The notes: generated from the letters alone by a model not told the origin. 7,598 nucleotides of DNA from Treponema sp. (GCA_004554075.1 SFOB01000110.1:1-7598), one strand, 5' to 3'. Positions 1-6,519 are shown, counted from the stretch's first letter. Program-made: numbers and translations.

Positions 1-1
1 A

Positions 2-1846
2 GGCCATGTTGTCCTTTTGAATAATGGCGATTTATGGGGCGCAAAAACAATCGTGTTGCAAAGTCACATATTATATCCAATATTAAAAGCAGATGTCCCC
101 ATAAAATATAAAGAAATTAAAATACTTGATTCAGCCGAGACCCTCTTTGGTGTTAAGATTGAACGGACGAAATACGATGATTCCATTATTGAAGAATACA
201 CCATTGTAGATAAAGCAGGAGAAATCTTTGGTGAATTGTCAGAAATATCAAATCTTGATAAACAATGTGAAATCTTTGATAATAATTATGACAGGATTTT
301 AGCTTCTCAATATGGCAAGTACGGCTTTATCAGCTCTAAGGGATATGTTACTATCCCCTTTCAGTTTGACTGCATAGAGAAAAGAGAAGATGGATATTTT
401 GATGTTGAAATAAATGAAGCATGGGGCGTACTGGACATTTCTGGAAGGGAGATTGTTGGAATCAAGTACTCAAAAAAAATTCCATTAATGTTTGCAAATG
501 CTATTGTTCAAAATGCTTTTACGGGCAGATATGGTATATTGTCTGAAAATGGAATTGAGAAAGTTCCTTCGATCTATGAACATTTGATGATAGAGGATAA
601 TTTAGTTTTCTTTGGGTACAATGGCTACGAATCAGATTCAAATGGGGGCAGTTTCTTTAGTAACGTAGAGTGTGCCATCTGGGGTGTAATGGATAATTCT
701 GGAAATGTTTTGATTCCTCCCAAGTATGATTGCTATAAAATCCAAGATGGTTTTTTGTTGGCAGGACGTGATGGCAGTATGCTTTGTCATGACGATAGTG
801 ATTATGGTTCAGATTATAGTGGCGTATACGACTTATATACATTAGGTGGAGAGTTCCTATTTGGCGGTATTCGTGAATTCTTTTATAATAAAGAAAACGA
901 ACTATTTGTTTTCTTTTTTGGAGGAGAATGGGAAACTTATTCTGATTTAGTAGATGAATGGAATAACATATACATATACGACTATATTTTTAAACGAGGC
1001 ATTGGACTCTGGCTTATCCTTGACAAAAATTTTAAGTCAATCATAAGAGATTCTAGTGGGAAACAAATTGCCTTCAAAAAAGGAACAATATGTAAAATTG
1101 AGGTTAAACAACATGAAAAGAAAAAAACTTATGTCTATAATATGCCCATTAGTGTAATGGCTAAAGGCTTTGCTGAAATTAACGGGCACAATATCATTAT
1201 TGGAGATAGTAATAATGAAGAATATAGAAAATATGCAGCATTGAATGTAACCAATGGTGAGCAAACTCCCTTTTATCAAAGAATAGAACTAATTGACAAA
1301 TCCACATTCTTTTTTTCTGAGGATAACAAGATAGGTGTAAGGAATTACCATGAAATCATTGAGGATGCTGTATTTATGTTTATGACTTATCCTGTAAAAG
1401 GTTTTTATTTTGTAGCAAAAGAACTGGATGGAGAGTTTTCAAATGTAGTTCTCCGCTCACTATATGATAGTAATTTCCATATGGAGGCTATAAAGAAAAT
1501 TAAGACGTCAGACCTCATTGATAATGTTGCATATGGCCGACTAAAGATAGAGCATGAAGATGGCGAGGCAAATATTGAGAATGTTATATTGCCTAAGCAT
1601 GATATTTTTGACGAATCTTTTAGTTGTAAAGTCTCTAAAAAACAATCAGATTTCTTTTGTTCAAGGTTTAAATATATCTATTGGTTTGCAACCGATTATC
1701 GAATGAAAGAGAAAGATTATTCTGGAGATTATGGCGATTATGATGACCATGACTATGCAAGAGATACGTGGGATGCAATGACAGATGGAATGTATGGTGA
1801 TATGCCAGATGGTTTTGATGGTGATTATGAATTTTTAGGCTTTTGA
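2..1846 (+). CDS. WG-repeat (KWG) protein, 5' end outside window
   Basis: The reading frame is open to the left edge, and the codons before the first possible start (TTG at 17) read GHVVLL and run straight into NNGDLWGAK, a WG-type unit, so the gene most likely begins upstream. Counting from the TTG at 17, repeat units are visible near residues 102-118 (YGFISSKG..TIPFQFD), 136-151 (WGVLDISG..GIKY), 172-187 (YGILSENG..PSIY) and 222-237 (WGVMDNSG..PPKY). This is the pattern of the WG_beta_rep family: W/Y-G-aliphatic, a D/N-G turn, then I-P-x-x-Y/F. Residues 250-550 are less clearly repetitive. The last 40 or so residues are an unusual acidic tail rich in Asp, Tyr and Gly, ending DGDYEFLGF. There is no obvious membrane segment. 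WG repeats are thought to form beta-rich binding scaffolds, and no enzymatic motif is seen. The HEPN gene starts three bases after the stop, so the two are probably co-transcribed. The family call is firm, the function unknown. Confidence 0.9.
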   Translation, partial: GHVVLLNNGDLWGAKTIVLQSHILYPILKADVPIKYKEIKILDSAETLFGVKIERTKYDDSIIEEYTIVDKAGEIFGELSEISNLDKQCEIFDNNYDRILASQYGKYGFISSKGYVTIPFQFDCIEKREDGYFDVEINEAWGVLDISGREIVGIKYSKKIPLMFANAIVQNAFTGRYGILSENGIEKVPSIYEHLMIEDNLVFFGYNGYESDSNGGSFFSNVECAIWGVMDNSGNVLIPPKYDCYKIQDGFLLAGRDGSMLCHDDSDYGSDYSGVYDLYTLGGEFLFGGIREFFYNKENELFVFFFGGEWETYSDLVDEWNNIYIYDYIFKRGIGLWLILDKNFKSIIRDSSGKQIAFKKGTICKIEVKQHEKKKTYVYNMPISVMAKGFAEINGHNIIIGDSNNEEYRKYAALNVTNGEQTPFYQRIELIDKSTFFFSEDNKIGVRNYHEIIEDAVFMFMTYPVKGFYFVAKELDGEFSNVVLRSLYDSNFHMEAIKKIKTSDLIDNVAYGRLKIEHEDGEANIENVILPKHDIFDESFSCKVSKKQSDFFCSRFKYIYWFATDYRMKEKDYSGDYGDYDDHDYARDTWDAMTDGMYGDMPDGFDGDYEFLGF

Positions 1847-1849
1847 ATT

Positions 1850-2494
1850 ATGAAAATAGGTAAAACAAGATCAAATATACGAGTAGAAATAGATGCTCAT
1901 TTCGAGATTCTACTGCAAATGATAGTGGATTTAGCAGACCGCTATCATAGCGAAGAGTATGCTTTTGATGAAAAAGTTGGTAAGATATACGAGAAAGCGT
2001 CAAAATATGATTATGAAACCTACTCAGATATGACACAAGGATATGGCGAAATACAAGACGAGTATTATCTCAAAACACTAGAGGCTAGGAAAGTCTTGTT
2101 CTGTGCTATCTTCTCTTATTGCGAATCAATGCTTTATGGCATCATAAGTTTCTACGATATAAATAAAGGAAGGACAAACCAATTTACTCAGCTCGTTAAA
2201 AAGATATGTGAAGAGTACGAGAAGAAGTACTCTGAACAAATGTCTCTATCATCTGGAAAGGTCCTCATATGTGATTATTATCGTCCTTTAAGGAACTATT
2301 TTATGCATGGCGAGATAAATCCAGGCAAAGATTATGAAAACCTTGCAAACTTGGTTAATATGGAGGAGCATTTGCATTACAATTGGAACAAAGAAATTGA
2401 AATAACAGACAACGAATTCCTTAAAAAATCATTGGATTTGATCTATGAGTTTCTTTGCCGTATTGATGAATCTTATGTAGAAAAAGTAAGGTAA
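1850..2494 (+). CDS. HEPN-domain-like protein, putative RNase (214 aa)
   Basis: No named family is recognised over the full length, but the C-terminal half carries RPLRNYFMHGEI, in which R148-N149-x3-H153 fits the HEPN ribonuclease signature R-(N/H/D)-x(3-4)-H. The predicted fold is mostly helical: an N-terminal helical region (residues 10-60), a hydrophobic helix near 84-102 (VLFCAIFSYCESMLYGIISF), a charged helix near 113-132, the motif helix, and a final helix near 190-210. This suits a small all-alpha HEPN protein. HEPN proteins are commonly metal-independent RNases that act as toxins or abortive-infection effectors; some are structural and inactive, but the Arg, Asn and His are all present here. 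The ATG at 1850 lies three bases after the stop of the WG-repeat gene, which implies translational coupling. No Shine-Dalgarno sequence is evident, as usual in Bacteroidota. Gene call strong; RNase activity is inference from one motif. No antitoxin-like nucleotidyltransferase (MNT) gene is adjacent. Confidence 0.8.
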   Translation: MKIGKTRSNIRVEIDAHFEILLQMIVDLADRYHSEEYAFDEKVGKIYEKASKYDYETYSDMTQGYGEIQDEYYLKTLEARKVLFCAIFSYCESMLYGIISFYDINKGRTNQFTQLVKKICEEYEKKYSEQMSLSSGKVLICDYYRPLRNYFMHGEINPGKDYENLANLVNMEEHLHYNWNKEIEITDNEFLKKSLDLIYEFLCRIDESYVEKVR

Positions 2495-2572
2495 AATATA
2501 GAAAATGACACTGGGGATAGGTTCCTGTAACATCACAGACGATTGCAACAACGTACGAAACGTTATAAGAAT

Positions 2573-2677
2573 ATGGCACTGGCAATAAACATAGAAAACC
2601 TGCTGAACAAGCAGAAGATAGAATCCAACAGGATTGAGTTTAAAAAGAAACATGAATTATATGATAGGACATATTGA
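2573..2677 (+). pseudogene. 5' stub of a second AlbA_2 (Schlafen-type) ATP-binding protein
   Basis: An ATG at 2573 opens 34 codons. The first 25 read MALAINIENLLNKQKI followed by ESNRIEFKK, which matches the start of the Bacteroidota AlbA_2/HATPase proteins as I remember them (a leader ending E-S-N/x-x-I/V-E-F-K, then usually GWNP). After EFKK the similarity stops, the frame reads KHELYDRTY and ends at TGA 2675-2677, and the start of the intact AlbA_2 gene lies inside this stretch in another frame. The intact neighbour has its own, different version of the motif (WVEFKHN), so this is not simply its N-terminus out of frame. The simplest reading is that most of an older AlbA_2 gene was deleted or replaced, leaving its first 75 or so bases. 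A short translated leader peptide is the alternative. Confidence 0.65.
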
Positions 2678-4112
2678 CATATTGGTAAAGGAACTCTGCA
2701 AACTGCCAAAGGAAGTAGGGTGGGTTGAGTTCAAACATAACAACTGTGAGCCGAATATGATTGGCGAGGACATAAGTGCCCTTGCCAATACCGCTACATT
2801 GAACGACCGCGACTATGCCTATATGATATGGGGCGTGGATGACACCACCCATGAGATAATTGGTACAAAGGTGCGGTTGCAGATGGAGAAGAAAGGCGAG
2901 CAGGAGTTAGAGAATTGGCTTCGCTATATGCTCTCCAAGAATGCGGATTTTGAATACTATGATGCTGAGATTGATGGCAAGCATGTTGAACTGATTCGTA
3001 TTCATAAGGCTCTAAATGAGCCAGTAAGCTTCCAGAAGGTTGACTACATACGGAGTGGCAGCTACACGAAGAAGTTGCATGAGTTCCCTGTATTCCGTGC
3101 TCAGTTGTGGGACAAATTGCGTCATGCCCAGTTTGAGGATGTATGCGTCAAGACTGACCAAAGATACGAAGATATCATCAGACTGCTTCAGGTGGATGCC
3201 TATTTTACCCTGCTGAAAATACCCCAGCCAGCAGAAAAGGATGCTGTAGCACATTATCTGAACGAGGATGGCATCATCCAGAAGCAGGATAATGGGCTAT
3301 ATTCTATTACCAACCTTGGTGCCATATTGTTTGCCAAGGACTTGAATGAGTTTGCCCGTTTAGGTCGTAAGGCTATGCGAGTAGTGCAGTATAAGGGCAT
3401 AAACCGTCTGTTGATTCAAAAAGAGGAGCCTTTTAATCAAGGCTATGCTATTTGCTTTGAGAATATCGTGCGCTACGTGAATGCCTTGCTGCCAAGCAAT
3501 GAGGATGTGAATGCGGTTCAATTGTCAACAACAAGCAAGTTCCCTCTCCCATCTGTAAGAGAAGCTATTGCAAACAGCCTCATTCACCAGGACCTATATA
3601 TTACAGGGGCTGCACCAGTGGTGGAGATATTTGACAATCGTATTGAAGTGACGAATCCTGGTACACCCTTAGTAGATGTGCTTCGTATCATTGATAATCC
3701 TCCGAAGTCACGAAACGAGAAACTTGCTTCGCTCATGCGTCGATTGAAGATGTGTGAGGAACTTGGCCGTGGTTGGGACAGAATGGTGCTGGCATGTGAA
3801 GCTCAATACATTCCGGCTCCACGCATCGAAGTGTTCCAAGATAGCACAAAAGTTACTCTCTTCTCTGCAATGGAGTTTAGCAATATCCCGATGGAAGATA
3901 AGTTGTGGTCATGTTATCTCCATGCTTGCCTTATGTATATACAAGGTGATGCTTTGACAAACAAGTCGCTGAGAGACAGGTTTGGTATTCCTGAAACATC
4001 ATCCAGCAGTTCTTCTAGATTAATCAAGGAAGCGATAGGAAAGAACTTGATAAAAGTACTTGATCCAAATACTGCCCCTAGATATATGAAGTATATTCCC
4101 ATCTGGGCATAG
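2652..4112 (+). CDS. AlbA_2 (Schlafen-type) / HATPase_c_4 ATP-binding protein
   Basis: This is a 486-aa protein if started at ATG 2652; ATG 2661 is equally plausible, and a TTG at 2634 is unlikely because it lies inside the upstream stub. The N-terminal AlbA_2 domain spans about residues 15-150: LPKEVGWVEFKHN with the family's Glu-Phe-Lys at 26-28, MIGEDISALANTA, and YMIWGVDD. A middle helical linker follows. A GHKL-type ATPase-like domain (HATPase_c_4, often labelled 'RecG C-terminal') spans about 287-400, with REAIANSLIHQD (Glu304, Asn308) as the N-box, then VEIFDNRIEVTNPG and ELGRGWDRM, which resembles a G-rich lid. The end (about 433-475) looks like a winged helix (LTNKSLRDRFGIPETS..SRLIKEAIGKNLI). 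Family members are usually annotated as ATP-binding proteins or transcriptional regulators, and some occur in defence islands; there are no helicase motifs, so 'RecG helicase' would be a wrong label. The codons look richer in G and C than those of the WG and HEPN genes. Exact role unknown. Confidence 0.92.
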   Translation: MNYMIGHIDILVKELCKLPKEVGWVEFKHNNCEPNMIGEDISALANTATLNDRDYAYMIWGVDDTTHEIIGTKVRLQMEKKGEQELENWLRYMLSKNADFEYYDAEIDGKHVELIRIHKALNEPVSFQKVDYIRSGSYTKKLHEFPVFRAQLWDKLRHAQFEDVCVKTDQRYEDIIRLLQVDAYFTLLKIPQPAEKDAVAHYLNEDGIIQKQDNGLYSITNLGAILFAKDLNEFARLGRKAMRVVQYKGINRLLIQKEEPFNQGYAICFENIVRYVNALLPSNEDVNAVQLSTTSKFPLPSVREAIANSLIHQDLYITGAAPVVEIFDNRIEVTNPGTPLVDVLRIIDNPPKSRNEKLASLMRRLKMCEELGRGWDRMVLACEAQYIPAPRIEVFQDSTKVTLFSAMEFSNIPMEDKLWSCYLHACLMYIQGDALTNKSLRDRFGIPETSSSSSSRLIKEAIGKNLIKVLDPNTAPRYMKYIPIWA

Positions 4113-4116
4113 ATTT

Positions 4117-4149
4117 AACTTGCCTGTAACTTGCCTGTAACTTGCTGAG
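4117..4149 (+). repeat. 11-bp direct repeat, cluster A (3 units)
   Basis: Three head-to-tail 11-bp units begin at 4117, 4128 and 4139: AACTTGCCTGT, AACTTGCCTGT and the diverged AACTTGCTGAG. They start four bases after the stop of the AlbA_2 gene. Read as codons from 4117 they give NLPVTCL and then a stop, so they are not a continuation of that protein. An 11-bp period places each unit on nearly the same face of the helix, which suits cooperative binding of a regulator. Confidence 0.85.
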
Positions 4150-4215
4150 ACGTGCCAAAAGCCGAATAGTATTTCGCTAACATGTTGATAATCAGTGGTA
4201 ATTGAGAATATGTTT

Positions 4216-4248
4216 AACTTGCCGGTAACTTGCTGGTAATTTGCTAAA
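4216..4248 (+). repeat. 11-bp direct repeat, cluster B (3 units)
   Basis: Three further units of the same family start at 4216, 4227 and 4238: AACTTGCCGGT, AACTTGCTGGT and AATTTGCTAAA. The cluster begins exactly 99 bp (nine 11-bp steps) after cluster A, and both are preceded by TTT, giving the shared word TTTAACTTGCC at 4114 and 4213. Cluster B ends 20 bases before the ATG of the XRE gene, a position suited to an operator controlling the XRE/membrane-protein unit. Iterons or recombinase arm sites are alternatives, but no replication gene is present. Confidence 0.85.
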
Positions 4249-4268
4249 GAAGAAAAATAGACATAGAT

Positions 4269-4556
4269 ATGTTATTCGGAAAAAAGATTAGAGAATTAAG
4301 AGATGAGAATGGCGTACTGCAACGCCAGTTGGCTGCACTATTGGAGATAGACACCCCGATGTTCAGCAAGATTGAACGTGGCGATAGGCGTGCTAAGCGC
4401 GAACAAGTTATAAAACTTGCAGAGTACTTCCATCAGGACGAGAAAGAAATGCTGACCCTCTGGCTGGCTGACAAAGTGCTTGATGCGGTGGATGGCGAGC
4501 AAGAACTCAGTTCGCAAGCCATTGAAGTTGCCCAAGAACAAATCAAAGAACAGTAA
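4269..4556 (+). CDS. XRE-family HTH transcriptional regulator (95 aa)
   Basis: This small single-domain regulator has a Cro/C1-type helix-turn-helix at about residues 5-55: KKIRELRDENGVLQRQLAALLEID leading to the recognition region TPMFSKIERGDRRAKREQVIKLA. S33-K-I-E-R-G is the typical end of the recognition helix. A helical C-terminal extension (56-95) may mediate dimerisation. This type, with 'SKIERG..RAKREQV', is common in Bacteroidota next to restriction-modification or other mobile cassettes, where it usually controls its own operon. The ATG at 4269 follows cluster B of the 11-bp repeats by 20 bases, so those repeats are the most obvious candidate binding sites. The next gene starts four bases after its stop, so the two form an operon. 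Family call firm; target inferred. Confidence 0.93.
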   Translation: MLFGKKIRELRDENGVLQRQLAALLEIDTPMFSKIERGDRRAKREQVIKLAEYFHQDEKEMLTLWLADKVLDAVDGEQELSSQAIEVAQEQIKEQ

Positions 4557-4560
4557 AAGT

Positions 4561-5541
4561 ATGGAGATTGACATTTTTCCTATACCACATCGGAAGGATG
4601 GGATTGCCAGAAACTTTGACAAGGGGTTCCTTGGCATTCTCATCATCACTTACGTCATTGCGGCTTACAAAACAGCTCAGTGGATAGTGGGTGGAAATAA
4701 TGACTTTGTGTGTGTTCTGCTCACAATTCCGATATTCGTTGGCTATTACGCTCTGTTTGTGCTTGTCTGTCATGGCATCAAGACGGGACTCTATGCTTAC
4801 TTCAAGTCTCACCGCAAAGAATGGAACAGCATAGCAGACCGCGAGGAGATGGAGGAGTACATCGCTCTGAACCTTGGCCATATACAGAAGAAGGCACAAG
4901 AGAAGACGGCAACTATCACCAATACAAAGAATGCTGCACCTATTGATGATGACACTCCCAAAAGAGAAAGCAATGTAGAATCACATAGTCCAGAAGAAAT
5001 AACTGTTACTCCTGAGGCATTGGAAAAGTTGCAGTTGAAGCGTGACATCCAAAAGGCACATGACGAGTTGGAGGTATTCATCAATCAAGTGCAAATTGAC
5101 CGCAAGCAGATGAATGAAGCAAAAGTCGCTCGCGAAGCAAGGAAACTTGAAGCCATCCTCAAATATACCCGCTATACGCTCATGACTCATGGTTTCACGG
5201 ATGAAGAACTGTATCAGATAGAGGAAGCGGTCAAACTACTTGTTGAACTCAATGGTGTTACCCGAATGGAAGTCCTTTCCATCAGCAAGAAGAAGGGACT
5301 GAAGCAAGCCGACCTAAAGAACTTCTGCTGGAACGTTGCAAACCAATATGGAATTAATCCAAAGACCACGGCTCTGTTTGCACTCAATCTGTTTTATGCC
5401 TGGTTTAGTAACACCGAACCTTCAAGCATTCAAAAGACTCTGCGCAACACAGCGGGCTCATATACAATCGAAATTGATGCGAACATCATAGACCATCTGC
5501 CTCAGTTGGAAGAGAAAGTACTTGGCAAGAATCACCAATAG
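4561..5541 (+). CDS. two-TM membrane protein with cytoplasmic coiled coil, unknown function (326 aa)
   Basis: I do not recognise a named family. The start is placed at ATG 4561, four bases after the XRE stop; the earlier in-frame ATGs at 4480-4483 would add a basic stretch overlapping the XRE gene and are less likely. Two hydrophobic segments lie near residues 23-43 (FLGILIITYVIAAYKTAQWIV) and 48-71 (DFVCVLLTIPIFVGYYALFVLVC), separated by a very short loop, so both ends should be on the same, probably cytoplasmic, side. Residues 85-145 are charged and low in complexity, 152-200 are strongly helical with many Lys and Glu (likely coiled coil), and 200-315 form a compact-looking domain (YTLMTHGFTDEELYQIEEA; LKQADLKNFCWNVANQYG; FYAWFSNTEPSSIQKTLRN). 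The C-terminal domain carries no catalytic motif I can see. Co-expression with the XRE protein is likely. A membrane-anchored effector or a mobile-element accessory protein are possibilities only. Confidence 0.85.
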   Translation: MEIDIFPIPHRKDGIARNFDKGFLGILIITYVIAAYKTAQWIVGGNNDFVCVLLTIPIFVGYYALFVLVCHGIKTGLYAYFKSHRKEWNSIADREEMEEYIALNLGHIQKKAQEKTATITNTKNAAPIDDDTPKRESNVESHSPEEITVTPEALEKLQLKRDIQKAHDELEVFINQVQIDRKQMNEAKVAREARKLEAILKYTRYTLMTHGFTDEELYQIEEAVKLLVELNGVTRMEVLSISKKKGLKQADLKNFCWNVANQYGINPKTTALFALNLFYAWFSNTEPSSIQKTLRNTAGSYTIEIDANIIDHLPQLEEKVLGKNHQ

Positions 5542-5691
5542 TGTATTTATCGATTCCTATGCTTGTTTATCACAACCGCCTCTATTACATTTTCTTATCG
5601 TTAACGTGTTATTGTAATGTATTGATACACAATGATGTTTAGATTCGAGGAGGTGAAGTAAGTTTGATAAGCAAACGATAAACGAAAATAT

Positions 5692-5726
5692 AAAATCCGT
5701 GTAACTCATGCAGTTACACGGATTTT
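5692..5726 (+). terminator. intrinsic terminator, perfect 15-bp stem
   Basis: AAAATCCGTGTAACT (5692-5706) pairs without mismatch to 5712-5726 across a five-base loop CATGC, and TTTTTCTTTG follows. The A-tract before and T-tract after make it usable in both directions. It lies 150 bases after the membrane-protein stop and would end the XRE/membrane-protein transcript. Confidence 0.85.
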
Positions 5727-5841
5727 TCTTTGTGTTGATTTTTGTCTCTCTTGGCTTGTTTTCGGCTTTTTATCATAATTGTGTATTGCTCTAAGCAATG
5801 CTCAGATATTGCATACAAGAGGAAAAAGGAAGAAGCAAAGT

Positions 5842-5980
5842 ATGAACAGTTTGCTAAGGAGATTCCTAACATACGATAATATCTTTCATACAGTCAGCAA
5901 AATGCTTGGTCATAAAAGACAACAATAACTCAAATCTATGCCAAGATAGTTGACGCAAAGAAGAATGCTGCCGTTGATGC
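5842..5980 (+). pseudogene. tyrosine recombinase (integrase) C-terminal remnant, frameshifted
   Basis: From 5842 the frame reads ..LTYDNIFHTVSKMLGHKRQQ and stops at 5926-5928. In another frame, from about 5928, it resumes as TQIYAKIVDAKKNAAVDAI. Joined across the frameshift, this is the hallmark end of Bacteroidota tyrosine integrases: 'ETVSKMLGHK..TTQIYAKIVD', with the LGH box (His at 5911-5913) and the putative catalytic Tyr (5937-5939). The preceding R-H-T-F-A box that normally separates LTY from the TVSKMLGH segment is missing, so the copy also carries an internal deletion. The rest of the gene is absent: the bases before it hold only the terminator and unassigned AT-rich sequence. The remnant is inactive but shows that an integrative element once ended or inserted here. 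Confidence 0.75.
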
Positions 5981-6300
5981 CATCCCAATCCCAAAGAAAA
6001 CCAAAAGTCGTCCGTTGGAACTTTGTCGGAAGATGACCGAGATATCCGCATGTCATGGGACACGCACAAGAACCTTCCCAATAAATTGTAGTGCAGAAAC
6101 CTACTCTTCACTTTGTGGCTCCAATGGCTGTGCCGACCAACTCACAAATTGGGATGGTACGAAGAAACTTGGCCTCGGCTCACCATCCAAAAAGAAAGGT
6201 CAGTCCTATTGAGGCACACAAGGCATATAATCTAGAGCGATTTGCAGCAAATTGTACCTGCAAGTCGCTCTCAGCTGTTAAAATGTAGCTAAAAAACGAA
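5981..6300. other. unassigned stretch, possible gene debris
   Basis: Only short, mutually overlapping open frames are present here (for example + strand 6015-6212 and 6091-6288, and one on the - strand), and none resembles a family I know. Short stretches look protein-like in different frames, for example TLSEDDRDIRMSWDTHKNLP just after the integrase remnant, then a stop. This suggests decayed coding sequence broken by several frameshifts rather than a functional gene. I see no tRNA, terminator or promoter in it. Confidence 0.4.
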
Positions 6301-6314
6301 GATTCTTAGGTGCT

Positions 6315-6348
6315 TTTGTTTGTGTTCCGAATTTTATGACTATCTTTG
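6315..6348 (+). promoter_or_regulatory. Bacteroides-type promoter (TTTG ... TATCTTTG)
   Basis: TATCTTTG at 6341-6348 matches the Bacteroides primary-sigma -7 consensus TAnnTTTG exactly. TTTG occurs at 6315-6318 and again at 6319-6322, 22 and 18 bases upstream, bracketing the usual 19-21 spacing to the -33 element. Transcription would begin near 6355 and read through the 33-codon ORF into the second WG-repeat gene. Confidence 0.6.
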
Positions 6349-6363
6349 TAGTCAAAATTTGAC
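6337..6363. promoter_or_regulatory. two overlapping palindromes on the promoter, possible operator
   Basis: TGACTA (6337-6342) and TAGTCA (6349-6354) are perfect inverted arms around the -7 element. They overlap a second palindrome, GTCAAA-A-TTTGAC (6351-6363), at the expected transcription start. The TGAC/GTCA half-site thus occurs three times within 27 bases. A repressor bound here would block the promoter. Chance is possible in AT-rich DNA, but the position is suggestive. Confidence 0.4.
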
Positions 6364-6411
6364 AATTTAATTTTAGAATAGCAGAATGTGTAGACTCAAT
6401 CACTTGGTTTT

Positions 6412-6513
6412 ATGGCAAAAGCTTCAAAAAAAGACACTCCATCAGAGGAAATGTTTGACTCCTTTGAAATTATTTACTCACAACTTAGTATGTCCGTAAC
6501 AAAAAGTTTATAA
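6412..6513 (+). CDS. 33-codon small ORF upstream of the second WG gene
   Basis: ATG 6412 to TAA 6511-6513 encodes MAKASKKDTPSEEMFDSFEI and 13 further residues. It is the first ATG-led ORF of any length after the promoter, ends six bases before the WG-repeat ATG, and is in the same frame as that gene. It has a basic start and an amphipathic middle and matches no family I can name. It could be a genuine leader peptide or small protein, the surviving start of a deleted gene whose promoter now serves the WG gene, or a former N-terminal extension split off by the TAA. Confidence 0.35.
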   Translation: MAKASKKDTPSEEMFDSFEIIYSQLSMSVTKSL

Positions 6514-6519
6514 ACATAT

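Noticed and set aside
17..19. TTG as the true start of the left WG-repeat gene
   Set aside because: The frame is open to the window edge and the upstream codons continue smoothly into a WG-like unit, so the gene is more likely truncated by the window.
2634..2651. TTG 2634 as start of the AlbA_2 protein
   Set aside because: It lies within the stub of the other AlbA_2 gene in a different frame, and ATG 2652 or 2661 gives the usual N-terminal length before LPKE.
2652..4112. RecG helicase annotation for the AlbA_2 protein
   Set aside because: It shares only the HATPase_c_4 region often labelled 'RecG C-terminal'; no Walker A, DEAx or other helicase motifs are present.
4117..4248. The 11-bp repeats as a CRISPR array
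   Set aside because: The units are contiguous with no spacers and only 11 bp long, and there are no cas genes.
4480..4560. ATG 4480/4483 as start of the membrane protein
   Set aside because: It would overlap the XRE gene by over 70 bases with a low-complexity Lys-rich leader; ATG 4561 follows the XRE stop by four bases.
5648..5656. AGGAGGTGA, a perfect Shine-Dalgarno sequence
   Set aside because: No ORF of meaningful length follows, and Bacteroidota rarely use such sites; probably chance.
5595..5681. Inverted 8-bp words TTATCGTT (5595) and AACGATAA (5674) and a small GTTTG/CAAAC hairpin before the terminator
   Set aside because: Too short and too far apart to call attachment or regulatory sites with no intact integrase beside them.
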